Below the pieces are notes generated by a model. That model was not told the DNA's origin and ran no database searches. It saw nothing but the letters and a program-made list of their open reading frames with translations. Shown here piece after piece: positions 1 to 10,128 of a stretch of 64,000 bases of DNA. Source of the DNA: Sphingomonas aerolata (GTDB lineage Bacteria; Pseudomonadota; Alphaproteobacteria; Sphingomonadales; Sphingomonadaceae); contig NZ_PZZN01000001.1 of the NCBI RefSeq assembly GCF_003046295.1, positions 1,260,812 to 1,324,811 on the forward strand, read 5' to 3'. Position numbers and translations under genes: made by a program. Position 1 is the first letter of the stretch. Every line of letters begins with the position of its first letter.

Positions 1-299
1 ATGGCGATGTCGGCCAGGACCTTCCGGTCGAGTTCGATACCCGCCAGCTTCACGCCGTGCATGAACTGCGAATAGGTCAGACCCTCGGCGCGGACGCCGG
101 CGTTGATACGCTGGATCCACAGGCCACGGAAGGTGCGCTTCTTAACCTTGCGGTCGCGGTAAGCGTACTGTCCGGCCTTTTCGACGGCCTGACGGGCGAT
201 GCGGATGGTGTTCTTGCGACGGCCATAATAGCCCTTCGCCTGAACCAAAATACGCTTGTGCTTGGCGCGGGTGGTAACACCCCGTTTTACGCGTGCCAT
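1..299 (-). CDS. rplT: 50S ribosomal protein L20 (C-terminus cut by window edge)
   Basis: This is large-subunit ribosomal protein L20, an early 23S rRNA-binding assembly protein. The N-terminal 99 residues are present, beginning [17 protein letters not shown] and containing the basic [10 protein letters not shown] stretch typical of L20. The family is about 118-121 residues, so roughly the last 20 lie beyond base 1. The ATG at 297-299 has an AAGGA ribosome site about 8 bases upstream. It follows rpmI by 19 bases on the same strand, the usual rpmI-rplT pair. In many bacteria L20 represses this operon; no such site was identified here. Confidence 0.97.
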   Translation of the reverse strand, partial: MARVKRGVTTRAKHKRILVQAKGYYGRRKNTIRIARQAVEKAGQYAYRDRKVKKRTFRGLWIQRINAGVRAEGLTYSQFMHGVKLAGIELDRKVLADIA

Positions 300-318
300 T
301 GTCTAATTCCTTCTCAGC

Positions 319-522
319 TCAACGCAGGCCGTAAGGCGCCCAGGCCTTCACTGCTGCGGTATCGGCCTTGGACAGCAGCTTGGTGCCGCGGTTCTGACGG
401 ATGTACTTGCCGTTGTGATGCGCCAGACGGTGACGCTTGCCGGCGACGCCGTGCTTGAGCAGGCCGGTGGCGGTGAGCTTGAAGCGCTTCTTGACGCCGC
501 TCTTGGTCTTCAGCTTGGGCAT
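319..522 (-). CDS. rpmI: 50S ribosomal protein L35
   Basis: A 67-residue, very basic protein starting MPKLKTKSGVKKRFK, the hallmark start of L35, with the later HHNGKYIRQNRG segment. L35 is a small component of the 50S subunit. The ATG at 520-522 has an AGGAT ribosome site 5 bases upstream. The frame stays open to about base 807, but no family member carries such an extension. rplT follows. In many bacteria infC precedes rpmI; here the upstream neighbour is a divergent AsmA gene, so infC is not adjacent. Confidence 0.97.
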   Translation of the reverse strand: MPKLKTKSGVKKRFKLTATGLLKHGVAGKRHRLAHHNGKYIRQNRGTKLLSKADTAAVKAWAPYGLR

Positions 523-721
523 TTTTATCCTTTCGGTTACGAAGGGAAACGCTGAAATCGCCGCGGCAGCCCACACTGGCCGGGCGATTCGTCGAACGCG
601 CATCCCTTCGAGGAAGCGGGGCCGATACCCGCATCGGTCCGAAATCTCAAGTCGCATTCCCGGATTAATGCGGCATCCGACCATAGTGGAACCGCTACGC
701 CCGCCATGCGATAGGCTTATC

Positions 722-2845
722 ATGGACGCCAGCCCGACGCAGCCGATCGACGCCCCCCCGCCCGCCGCGGCGCAGAAGAGGCGCAAACGGCGGATCCTGC
801 GCAACATTCTGATCGGGATCGTCGCGGTGATCGCCGCGATCTGGCTGGTACTCTACATCACCAAGGGTCGCTTCCTGAAGCATCCGTTCGAGCGGATCGT
901 CGGGTCGATGACCAACCGGACGGTGACGGTCGGCGGCGATTTCCAGCTCTATTTCGCGCCGTTCCGAATCAAATTCTATGCCGAGCGCTTCACGCTCTCC
1001 AACCCCGACTGGGCGAGCCGGCCCAATTTATTCCAGGCGGACAAGCTCGACACGCGGATAGCGCCGCTGTCGCTGATCTTCGGCAAGCGGCGGCTCTACT
1101 GGCTCGATCTCGTCAATGGCGCGGTCGATCTCGAATGGAATGCCGCGCATACCGCCAACAGCTGGACGTTCAGCGACAAGAAGGGCGGCGAGCCGCTCGA
1201 ATTCCCGCGGATCGACGTGGCGACGGTGACGGGGACGAGCGTGCGCTATCTCGACCCGCGGATGCGCGTGCTCGCCAATCTCGATGTCGCCGACATCCGC
1301 TCGGTCGATGCGACGATCGGCCGCGCGGTCGGCCTCAAGGGCACCGGCCAGCTGCGCGAGACGCCGTTCACGGTGACCGCGCAGCTGCTGTCGCCCGACG
1401 CGACTGCCAATCGGGGACAGAACAAGCTGGTCGCGCGGATGCGCGCGACGGGCAACGTGATCGACGTCGCCGGCACGCTGCCGAGCATCGCGGACGTCGA
1501 GAACGTGCCGCTCGCGGTGACCGCGCGCGGCGCAAACCTGTCGACGCTACTCGGCGTGATCGACGTCGCGATCCCGAACACACGCACCTATCGGCTGCGC
1601 GGGCAGCTCGTGAAACAGGGCGAGGAATATCATTTCACGCGGATCACCGGCGTGGCGGGGAAGACCGATCTGGCGGGCAAGCTGACGATTACCAATGGCG
1701 AGCGCATCCACCTCGATTCGGTGCTGGCGACGAAGAGCCTCGATATCGTCGATGCCGCGCCGTTCATCGGCTACAATCCCGACATCGTTGAGAGCCGCGG
1801 CGCGGTGGCGGCTGCCGCCGCGACCGGCGCGGGCGCGCAACGCCTGTTGCCCGATGGGAATTTCCCGGTCGAGACGATGCAGATCTTCGATGCCGACCTG
1901 AAATGGACGATCGGCGTGGTCCGGTCGAAGAACATCCCGATCTCGAACGTCGACCTGACGCTCGACCTCGAGCGCGGGCGGCTGGCGCTGTCGCCGCTGA
2001 CGTTTGCGATGGCGCGCGGCAATGTCGCCTCCGACGCGGTCTTCGACACGCGTTCGCGGCCGAGCGCGGTGTCGTACGACATCCGCCTCGCACCGACCCC
2101 GATGGGGCGGTTGCTTAAGGGCTATGGGCTTGCCGAGGCGGGGACGACCGGGACGATCAAGGGGCGGATCAAACTCGACGGGCGCGGCGATTCGATCCAT
2201 GATTCGCTGGCGTCGTCACGCGGCCGGATCGCGTTCGTGATGCCGTCGGGCGCACTGTCGGTGCGCAACGTCCAGCTCGCCGAGCTCGACATCGGCACGT
2301 TCGCGCAGCGCATGTTCCAGGGCAAGCTCGACGAGCCGGTCCAGGTCAATTGCGGCCTGATCGGCTTCACCGTGCGCGGCGGTGTGGCGGCAGCGGACCC
2401 GATCCTGATCGACACGAAGAAGAACGTGATCGTCGGCCGCGGCGGGTTCAGCTTCCGCAACGAGGCGGTCGACCTCGCCTTCCGCGCCGATTCGAAGAAG
2501 TTCAGCCTGTTCGCAGGCCAGTCGCCGGTCGGGTTCGGCGGCGTGTTCGCGGCACCGAAGATGAGCGTGGTCTCGAAGGACCTGCTCGCCCGCGTCGGCA
2601 CCGGGCTGGGCCTCGCGCTGGTGGCGACGCCGGTCGCGGGTGTGCTTGCGTTCGTGGATGTCGGCGATGCGAAGGCCACCGCGTGCGGCCCGGTGCTGGC
2701 CGGCGCGACCGCAAAGGCGCAGCGGACGACCGAGGGCGAGACCCGCGACGATGTCGGCCGCGGGACGACTGCCAAGGGCGAGGACGGCAAGGCGTCCGAG
2801 GCGGAGAAGAAGGGGCAGAAGAAGAAGTTTCTCGGGATCTTCTAA
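722..2845 (+). CDS. AsmA family protein
   Basis: A 707-residue protein. A basic, proline-rich N-terminus is followed by one transmembrane helix (about residues 25-46) and a long periplasmic region. The segment PNLFQADKLDTRIAPLSLIF and a C-terminal AsmA_2-like region (VRNVQLAELDIGTFAQR) mark the AsmA family. These proteins are thought to act in phospholipid or outer-membrane homeostasis, some as lipid-transfer bridges between the membranes. The C-terminus is a charged, lysine-rich cytosolic-type tail. The frame is open upstream to 437, but the ATG at 722 with AGG 7 bases before it places the membrane helix correctly and avoids overlap with rpmI. Confidence 0.85.
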   Translation: MDASPTQPIDAPPPAAAQKRRKRRILRNILIGIVAVIAAIWLVLYITKGRFLKHPFERIVGSMTNRTVTVGGDFQLYFAPFRIKFYAERFTLSNPDWASRPNLFQADKLDTRIAPLSLIFGKRRLYWLDLVNGAVDLEWNAAHTANSWTFSDKKGGEPLEFPRIDVATVTGTSVRYLDPRMRVLANLDVADIRSVDATIGRAVGLKGTGQLRETPFTVTAQLLSPDATANRGQNKLVARMRATGNVIDVAGTLPSIADVENVPLAVTARGANLSTLLGVIDVAIPNTRTYRLRGQLVKQGEEYHFTRITGVAGKTDLAGKLTITNGERIHLDSVLATKSLDIVDAAPFIGYNPDIVESRGAVAAAAATGAGAQRLLPDGNFPVETMQIFDADLKWTIGVVRSKNIPISNVDLTLDLERGRLALSPLTFAMARGNVASDAVFDTRSRPSAVSYDIRLAPTPMGRLLKGYGLAEAGTTGTIKGRIKLDGRGDSIHDSLASSRGRIAFVMPSGALSVRNVQLAELDIGTFAQRMFQGKLDEPVQVNCGLIGFTVRGGVAAADPILIDTKKNVIVGRGGFSFRNEAVDLAFRADSKKFSLFAGQSPVGFGGVFAAPKMSVVSKDLLARVGTGLGLALVATPVAGVLAFVDVGDAKATACGPVLAGATAKAQRTTEGETRDDVGRGTTAKGEDGKASEAEKKGQKKKFLGIF

Positions 2846-2899
2846 CGGCGCGGCGGCTTTGGTCGCGGCCACGCCGCGCGCCTTACCTTACTGGCCCCC

Positions 2900-2990
2900 G
2901 TCATCCCGGCGAAAGCCGGGGCCCATGGTTTCAGCCAGTGCGGTTAGCGACCGTGCCGTGTCCATGGGTCCCGGCTTTCGCCGGGATGAC
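2900..2990. repeat. REP-like inverted repeat (copy 1)
   Basis: Two arms of 29 bases (2900-2928 and 2962-2990) pair almost perfectly. The core is catcccggcgaaagccgggg, reading back as cccggctttcgccgggatg. The arms flank 33 bases and sit between the converging ends of the AsmA gene and hisN. The same core recurs at 17059, 20452 and 21634. It resembles the dispersed REP-type repeats of sphingomonads and could act as a bidirectional transcription stop, although there is no T tract. Confidence 0.75.
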
Positions 2991-3042
2991 GGATATGGGA
3001 CTAGGTGCGAGGCGTAACGCCCGCCTTCCCGCCAAGACGGTC

Positions 3043-3873
3043 TCAGTGGTCGTGATCGCCATGGTCATGCGCATCACCCGTGATCCGGTGCATCGCCTCG
3101 AGCACGTCGTCCAGCCGCGCCGGATCGCCGATCGCGAGCACATGGCCTTCGCTGTCGGCGGTCAGCGGGTCGCCGTTCCAGTCGCACATCATCCCGCCGG
3201 CGCCTTCGACGACCGGGACCAGCGCGGCGAAGTCGTAGAGCTGGAGACCCGATTCGCAGACGACGTCGAGATGCCCGCTCGCGAGCAGCCCGTAATTATA
3301 GCAGTCGCCGCCATAGACCGGCCCCTGGCGCGGATTGCCGCCCGAGATCGCCGCGACGAGCGCTAGGTAATGCGGGACGTCAGCCTCGCCGAACAGATGC
3401 GGGCTGGTCGTCGCGATCGTCGATCCCGCCAGCTCGCGACAGACCCGGGTGCGCACCGGCACGCCGTTCAGCGTCGTCGGACGCCCCGCGACGCCGACCC
3501 AGCGTTCGCGCTGGACCGGCTGGTCGATGATCCCGAGCACCGGCCAGCCATCCTCGACCAGCGCGATCAGCGTGCCGAAGATCGCGCGGCCGACGGTGAA
3601 GCTGCGCGTGCCGTCGATCGGGTCGAGCACCCATTTGCGGTTGGTGACGCCGGTCTTCTCGCCAAACTCCTCGCCGACGATACCGTCGCCCGAGCGTTCG
3701 GCGTCGAGCAGCCGGCGCATCGCCGATTCGGCCTCGCGGTCGGCGCGGGTGACGGGGGACTGGTCGTCCTTGATCTCGACGCCGTGCTCGTGGCGGAAAT
3801 AGGGTCGGATGACGTGGCCCGCGGCATCCGCGAGGCGGTGCGCGAGGTCGATATCGGCTTGGGTCACTGGCAT
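3043..3873 (-). CDS. hisN: Inositol-monophosphatase-family histidinol phosphatase (HisN type)
   Basis: A 276-residue metal-dependent phosphatase of the inositol monophosphatase superfamily. Visible metal-site motifs are GEE (about residue 67), DPIDGT (about 83) and YDFAALVPVVEGAGG near the C-terminus. The segment GPVYGGDCYNYGLLASGH matches the TIGR02067 histidinol-phosphatase subgroup, which removes phosphate from L-histidinol phosphate in histidine synthesis. The last residues, HDHGDHDH, form a histidine/aspartate tail that could bind metal. No other his gene is adjacent, so the substrate remains inferred. It is divergent from the downstream peroxiredoxin. Confidence 0.85.
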   Translation of the reverse strand: MPVTQADIDLAHRLADAAGHVIRPYFRHEHGVEIKDDQSPVTRADREAESAMRRLLDAERSGDGIVGEEFGEKTGVTNRKWVLDPIDGTRSFTVGRAIFGTLIALVEDGWPVLGIIDQPVQRERWVGVAGRPTTLNGVPVRTRVCRELAGSTIATTSPHLFGEADVPHYLALVAAISGGNPRQGPVYGGDCYNYGLLASGHLDVVCESGLQLYDFAALVPVVEGAGGMMCDWNGDPLTADSEGHVLAIGDPARLDDVLEAMHRITGDAHDHGDHDH

Positions 3874-3964
3874 CTGCCCTGCCTATCGATACGGTACGGC
3901 GCGAGCAATGGACGGATGCCGCGAGCGGGCGTACGTCACTGCGATCATACCGGAGTATAGCCCC

Positions 3965-4495
3965 ATGCGCCTTGTCCCGACCCTTGCCGCCCTCCTCCTC
4001 GCCACCCCCGCAGTCGCGGCGCTCGCGCCCGGTGCGAAGGCGCCCGACTTCACCACGCGCGGCGCGATCGCCGGCAAGGTGTTCACGGTCCACCTCGCCG
4101 AACAGCTGAAGAAGGGCCCTGTCGTCCTCTACTTCTTCCCCGCGGCCTATACCGGCGGCTGCAATGCCGAGGCGCATGCCTTTGCCGAAGCGGTCCCCGC
4201 GTTCAAGAAGGCCGGCGCGACGGTGATCGGCATGTCGGCGGACAACGTCGAGACGCTGAGCAAATTCTCGGCGGAGAAATGCGCGGGCAAGTTCGCGGTC
4301 GCAAGTGCAGGGCCGAAGGTCGTCGCGGGCTATGACGTCGCGCTCGGCAAGCAAGTGATGGGACGCAATGTCACGAAGCGCACCAGTTACGTGATCGGCC
4401 GCGACGGCCGGGTCGCCTTTGTTCACGACGACATGAACCCGGCCGAGCATGTTAGTTCGACGCTGGCCGCAGTCGAGACGCTTAACCGCCGATAG
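3965..4495 (+). CDS. Exported peroxiredoxin (AhpC/TSA family)
   Basis: A 176-residue thiol peroxidase precursor. Residues 1-19 form a signal peptide (MRLVPTLAALLLATPAVAA), so it probably works in the periplasm. The peroxidatic cysteine is about C66 in FFPAAYTGGCNAEA, a variant of the PxxxTxxC motif of this family. A second cysteine near 106 may resolve the disulfide. Peroxiredoxins reduce hydrogen peroxide and organic peroxides. The ATG at 3965 was chosen over upstream in-frame codons because it gives a clean signal peptide. Confidence 0.85.
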   Translation: MRLVPTLAALLLATPAVAALAPGAKAPDFTTRGAIAGKVFTVHLAEQLKKGPVVLYFFPAAYTGGCNAEAHAFAEAVPAFKKAGATVIGMSADNVETLSKFSAEKCAGKFAVASAGPKVVAGYDVALGKQVMGRNVTKRTSYVIGRDGRVAFVHDDMNPAEHVSSTLAAVETLNRR

Positions 4496-4563
4496 GCTTG
4501 CAAATCGTCACGCGTTGCTAACCTTTGTCGTTCTATTCCGGGGGCGAAACGGGGGCAAATGAC

Positions 4564-5601
4564 ATGCGGGACGCGCAGGGCGCACAACAGGTGAGCACGG
4601 AGGACCTGTTCGACCAGATCGGCCGATTCCTCCGTAAGCACCGGTTGCGTCCGGATCCGTCGCATTATGCGTTCGCGCATGCCGTGCTGTCGGCACCCGA
4701 CGGCCCGCTCGCGGCGCAGGTTGCGCAATTGACCGAGGGCGGCGTCCGGCTGCTGCGCAGGGATATCGAGGCGCTTGGCGGACAGGTCACCGAGCCCTCT
4801 GCGGTGGTCGATCACGACGGCCCGTGCGATCCCGCGCAACGCGAAGGGCAGGCGGACCGGCTGGTCGCCGAGACGCAGGAGTATGTCGACGGGTTCGCGA
4901 CGATCATGCACAGCATCCACGCCGAGACCCGCGGCTTCGGCCATGACCTGGCGGAAAGCGCGGCAGCGATCACGACCTCGCCGGGACTAGCCGAGATCGA
5001 CGAGATCACGCGGATCACCACCGCGATGATCGGCCGGATCCGTGAGTCGGAGGTGCGGCTGGCCAAGGCGAAGCACGAGACCGACGTCCTGCGCGCCAAG
5101 CTGATCGAAGCGCGCGACAGCGCACGACGCGACACGCTGACCGGCCTGCCCAACCGACGCGCGTTCGACGAGGCGTTCGGCGCACGCGACGCGGACAAGG
5201 GCCCCTATTGCCTGGCGGTATGCGACGTCGACCGGTTCAAGCGAGTCAACGACGCGTTCGGCCACGGCGTCGGCGACCGGGTGCTGACCGCGATCGGCCA
5301 GATGATCGCGGCGGGGTGCGAGGGGCATCTCGTCGTGCGGCACGGCGGCGAGGAGTTTGCGGTGCTGTTGTGCGGCGTCAGCCTGAGCGACGCCGCGCGC
5401 CTTCTCGATTCGGTCCGCGCAATCGTCGCCGCCAAACGCTTCCGCAACCGCGAGACCGATTCGCCGCTCGGCCAGATCACCTTCTCTGCAGGCGTAACCG
5501 CGATCCACGCGGACGAAGCCGCCGAGAGCGCGTTCGCCCGCGCCGACCGGCTCCTCTACACTGCCAAGGGCGACGGGCGCGACCGGATCTGCGCCGCCTG
5601 A
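4564..5601 (+). CDS. GGDEF-domain diguanylate cyclase
   Basis: A 345-residue soluble protein. The N-terminal 180 residues are helical without a recognised sensor motif, and a probable coiled coil (about 160-190) leads into the catalytic domain. The GGDEF domain starts at DTLTGLPNRRAF and carries an intact active site (RHGGEEF), so it should make cyclic di-GMP from GTP. The inhibitory RxxD site five residues before GGEEF is absent. No transmembrane segment is visible. The ATG at 4564 has GGGGG 8 bases upstream; a TTG at 4525 is the alternative. Confidence 0.88.
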   Translation: MRDAQGAQQVSTEDLFDQIGRFLRKHRLRPDPSHYAFAHAVLSAPDGPLAAQVAQLTEGGVRLLRRDIEALGGQVTEPSAVVDHDGPCDPAQREGQADRLVAETQEYVDGFATIMHSIHAETRGFGHDLAESAAAITTSPGLAEIDEITRITTAMIGRIRESEVRLAKAKHETDVLRAKLIEARDSARRDTLTGLPNRRAFDEAFGARDADKGPYCLAVCDVDRFKRVNDAFGHGVGDRVLTAIGQMIAAGCEGHLVVRHGGEEFAVLLCGVSLSDAARLLDSVRAIVAAKRFRNRETDSPLGQITFSAGVTAIHADEAAESAFARADRLLYTAKGDGRDRICAA

Positions 5602-5796
5602 TCCTCGCGGCGGTCCGCGGCACCGATCCTTGGCGCCGTTCACCGGATAAGTGTGGCGCAAAATCCCAACTGCTGCGTGCCTGCAGCGAAAAACTGCGCT
5701 AATTCAGCCGGATACGGAACTGGCACGGGGTGTGCAAAGCAGGGGATATCGGCAGCCGGATGTTCCGGACGCCGCCATCACCGAAGGGAAGCCACC

Positions 5797-5910
5797 ATGT
5801 CCTCGATCCATTTCGAATCCGCCAAGCGCATCCTCCTCTCGTTCGCCGGGGCGCTGGTCTTCGCCGGCATCGCGATCAGCGCAGCGACGCCGATCATCCC
5901 GATCGCGTGA
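5797..5910 (+). CDS. Small membrane peptide, 37 residues
   Basis: A 37-codon frame starting MSSIHFESAKR and ending IPIA, with a single hydrophobic helix over most of its length. A clear ribosome site (GAAGGGAAG) lies about 6 bases before the ATG, which supports translation. I do not recognise a named family. It is followed 26 bases later by a second small membrane peptide on the same strand, so the two probably share a transcript. Confidence 0.6.
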   Translation: MSSIHFESAKRILLSFAGALVFAGIAISAATPIIPIA

Positions 5911-5936
5911 TCTGGCCTGACTGCGGAGACTGCATC

Positions 5937-6065
5937 ATGCTTCGTCATCTCCATCGCGCCCAATCGCGGCCCGATCGGGCGCGGGACCCCGGCCTGCTCG
6001 TCTGCATCGTCGCCTTCTCGACCACCGTCCTGCTGATCGCGACCCACGCCGCAGCGTTCGCCTGA
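5937..6065 (+). CDS. Small membrane peptide, 42 residues
   Basis: A 42-codon frame with an arginine/histidine-rich N-terminus (MLRHLHRAQSRPDRARDP) and one hydrophobic helix (LLVCIVAFSTTVLLIATH). It follows the preceding 37-residue peptide on the same strand. Its ribosome site is weak (GGAG about 10 bases upstream). The positively charged N-terminus suggests an N-in membrane orientation. Function unknown. Confidence 0.45.
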   Translation: MLRHLHRAQSRPDRARDPGLLVCIVAFSTTVLLIATHAAAFA

Positions 6066-6108
6066 CCGGCAGCGTGGCGGATCCCTGCCCGCCAGGCGCG
6101 GATCGCGG

Positions 6109-6747
6109 TCAGGCCGGCATGGCCGATGAAGCAGGGCCGACGGGCGCGGCCTCCTCGCGCGAATAGGTCCCGATCAGCAACCCCGCCGCGAGCACATGTC
6201 CCGACATCGCCTCGACCAGCGCGGTGCGGCCCGGTGACACGCCTGGATCGCCCAGCGCCGCATCGAGCGCGAAAAGCTGGAAGGCATAACGATGTTCGCC
6301 ATGCCCGGTCGGCGGATCGGGCGGCAGCCAGCCTTCGCGTAGATAGGAATTGCGCCCGACATCGCCGTCGGGCGTCCCTGCGCCGTCGGCCGTGATCGCG
6401 CCCTCGGCCAGTCGCAGCCGATCGGCAGCGATATGCCAGACAATCGCGTGAACCAGCGGTTGCGGCGTCGGCGCATCCGCATCCTCGACGATCAGCGCGA
6501 GTGCGGCGGTGCCCGCAGGCGGCGCGCTCCAGAGGAGCGGCGGCGACACCCCGTCACCATCGGCGGTGAACCGGGGCGGCAACCGCCCCTCATGCGCAAA
6601 GGCGGGGCTGGTCAGGTCGAGCGTCGCGAACCCCGTGCCGGCCTGCGCGCCCGACCCGAGACCGGACCGGGCGATCACCAACGCGTCGGCACCAGCGCGC
6701 AATCCTTTAAGTGCGTGGCCGAGCCAGGCAGGCATGTGTTCAAGCAT
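6109..6747 (-). CDS. YbhB/YbcL-type PEBP family protein (Raf kinase inhibitor-like)
   Basis: A 212-residue protein of the phosphatidylethanolamine-binding-protein fold. Motifs include FTADGDGVSPPLLWSAPP, LIVEDADAP, HAIVWHI and HRYAFQLFAL, the ligand-pocket signature of bacterial YbhB/YbcL proteins. The biological ligand of this family is not established. The ATG at 6745-6747 lies inside the stop region of the upstream gene, sharing 8 bases with it. A strong GGAGGG ribosome site sits within the upstream coding region, so translation is probably coupled to the Ivy-like gene. Confidence 0.85.
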   Translation of the reverse strand: MLEHMPAWLGHALKGLRAGADALVIARSGLGSGAQAGTGFATLDLTSPAFAHEGRLPPRFTADGDGVSPPLLWSAPPAGTAALALIVEDADAPTPQPLVHAIVWHIAADRLRLAEGAITADGAGTPDGDVGRNSYLREGWLPPDPPTGHGEHRYAFQLFALDAALGDPGVSPGRTALVEAMSGHVLAAGLLIGTYSREEAAPVGPASSAMPA

Positions 6748-7288
6748 CGTTACCCTCCGAAGGACAGGCGCCAGGGCGCAGGACCGGTGCGCCATCGGCA
6801 TACCAGCGGCTCTGATCGCGCATCGTGCCGGCATCGTGATAACAGGCCTGCGCTGTCCCACCCGCCGGATCGATCGCGACCATCCAGTTGTGATCGCCGC
6901 AGTTATGCGCCTCGCACCCCCAGGAGGCGATGCGCCTGCCCCGTTGGAAGATCGGCGTCTGCGGCCCCGAACGCCCACGGATCAGCAACCGCAGCCGGGC
7001 ATCGTCGACCACCGCGAGCAACCCGCCGGCCACCTCGGTGCGATCGAAGAAATCGACGCCATCGACCGCGTCATGCGGATATTTGCCGACATAGGCGGTG
7101 AGCGGCGTGGTCTGCGCCTGCCCCGCCACGGGGGTCGGCGTCCGCGTGGCAGGCGGCGTGAAATTGGTGACCGCAGCGGTCTGCTGGGAATCGTCGCCCG
7201 CACTGCAGCCTGACACGGCCATGGCAAGCATTGCTATCCCAGCGCGCAGCGACAGGGTGATTGGCGCAGCCCCGGATCCGATATGCAT
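6740..7288 (-). CDS. Ivy-like lipoprotein (possible lysozyme inhibitor)
   Basis: A 182-residue exported protein with a lipobox (AMAVSGCS) near residue 29, so a probable lipoprotein. The mature part contains WGCEAHNCGDHNW, which resembles the CKPHDC loop by which Ivy-family inhibitors plug the lysozyme active site, followed by a later cysteine (ACYHDAG) for a disulfide. The Thr/Pro-rich stretch after the lipobox looks like a linker. The Ivy assignment rests on this motif alone. The ATG at 7288 has a GAGGGGG ribosome site. It overlaps the downstream PEBP gene by 8 bases. Confidence 0.6.
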   Translation of the reverse strand: MHIGSGAAPITLSLRAGIAMLAMAVSGCSAGDDSQQTAAVTNFTPPATRTPTPVAGQAQTTPLTAYVGKYPHDAVDGVDFFDRTEVAGGLLAVVDDARLRLLIRGRSGPQTPIFQRGRRIASWGCEAHNCGDHNWMVAIDPAGGTAQACYHDAGTMRDQSRWYADGAPVLRPGACPSEGNDA

Positions 7289-7456
7289 CGCAGCCCCCTC
7301 ATGCTCTTTTCATCCCAACGCGCCGACCGGGCCGAGGTTGCCCGCGATGCCCGCACTGCCGGGGCGATCTGGCGATCCGAATCTACGGGTATGCGCGAGT
7401 GCAAGCGTGTATCGTCGCCGTCCCGGGGCGCTCCGCCCCGCCGGAAGGGCAGCATC

Positions 7457-7582
7457 ATGGCCAAGAGCCAGAAGAAATCGAACAAGGAAGTCCGCAAGCC
7501 GAAGGCCGAGAAGGAGCCCAAGGCGAACGCGTCGAACCCGACGACCAAGGGCAAGCCCGTCGAGATGACGACGCTCAAGTGA
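7457..7582 (+). CDS. Small lysine-rich protein, 41 residues
   Basis: A 41-codon frame starting MAKSQKKSNKEVRKPKAEK, about one third lysine and with no hydrophobic core. A GGAAGGG ribosome site lies 7 bases before the ATG at 7457. It is probably a disordered cytosolic protein, perhaps nucleic-acid associated by charge alone. It precedes the PhnA-domain gene by 25 bases on the same strand. I do not recognise a named family. Confidence 0.65.
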   Translation: MAKSQKKSNKEVRKPKAEKEPKANASNPTTKGKPVEMTTLK

Positions 7583-7607
7583 TCCGGCACGAAACAGGAC
7601 GATGACG

Positions 7608-7913
7608 ATGGCGGACGACGATTACGTCTATGACGAGGCCAGCGGCGAATGGGTCGCCGCCGACGCCGCATCCACGACCCGCGCGGCGGACGACGACACG
7701 GTCGTGGTCCGCGACTCGGTCGGCAACGTGCTGGCGGACGGCGACCAGGTGACGCTGATCAAGGACCTGACCGTCAAGGGCGCGGGCCAGACGCTCAAGC
7801 GCGGCACGCTGATCAAGGCGATCCGCCTGACCGGTGACGCGCAGGAGATCGACTGTCGCTACGAGGGGATCAAGGGTCTGGTGCTGCGCGCGGAGTTCGT
7901 GCGCAAGCGGTAA
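7608..7913 (+). CDS. PhnA/YjdM C-terminal domain protein
   Basis: A 101-residue protein. Its C-terminal two thirds (VRDSVGNVLADGDQVTLIKD through LRAEFVRK) match the PhnA/YjdM C-terminal domain. The N-terminal zinc ribbon of full-length YjdM is missing and is replaced by an acidic stretch (MADDDYVYDEASGEW). Despite its name the family is not proven to act in phosphonate breakdown. The ATG at 7608 is preferred over 7602 because AGGA lies 8 bases before it. Confidence 0.8.
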   Translation: MADDDYVYDEASGEWVAADAASTTRAADDDTVVVRDSVGNVLADGDQVTLIKDLTVKGAGQTLKRGTLIKAIRLTGDAQEIDCRYEGIKGLVLRAEFVRKR

Positions 7914-7930
7914 CGGACGTACCCCCTGAT

Positions 7931-7951
7931 CCTCCCCCCGCCAGGGGGAGG
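7931..7951. repeat. Short CCTCCCCC hairpin repeat
   Basis: Eight-base arms (cctccccc / gggggagg) enclose a cgcca-type loop between the PhnA-domain gene and the end of thiC. Similar hairpins occur at 39394 and 48324. It has no T tract on either strand. It may be a dispersed repeat unit that also slows read-through between the converging genes. Confidence 0.5.
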
Positions 7952-7969
7952 AGTTCGGGGTGTGGCGGA

Positions 7970-10036
<2,067 letters not shown>

Positions 10037-10073
10037 GGGCGAGCATAGGCGCAACGGACGGGGGCGCAAACGG

Positions 10074-10106
10074 AAAAACCCCGCACGGCCGGGCCGCACG
10101 GGGTTT
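10074..10106 (-). terminator. Intrinsic terminator after the MipA-like gene
   Basis: On the minus strand a GC-rich hairpin (CCCCG and CGGCC paired with GGCCG and CGGGG across a 2-base internal loop) is followed by TTTTT. It lies 23 bases after the MipA-like stop codon and ahead of the thiC riboswitch, so it should separate the two transcripts. Confidence 0.7.
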
Positions 10107-10128
10107 CGGATCGATCGGCGGGTTGCGA

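Noticed and set aside
437..721. Upstream extension of the AsmA reading frame
   Set aside because: It overlaps rpmI and its ribosome site on the other strand, and the extra residues are not part of any AsmA protein.
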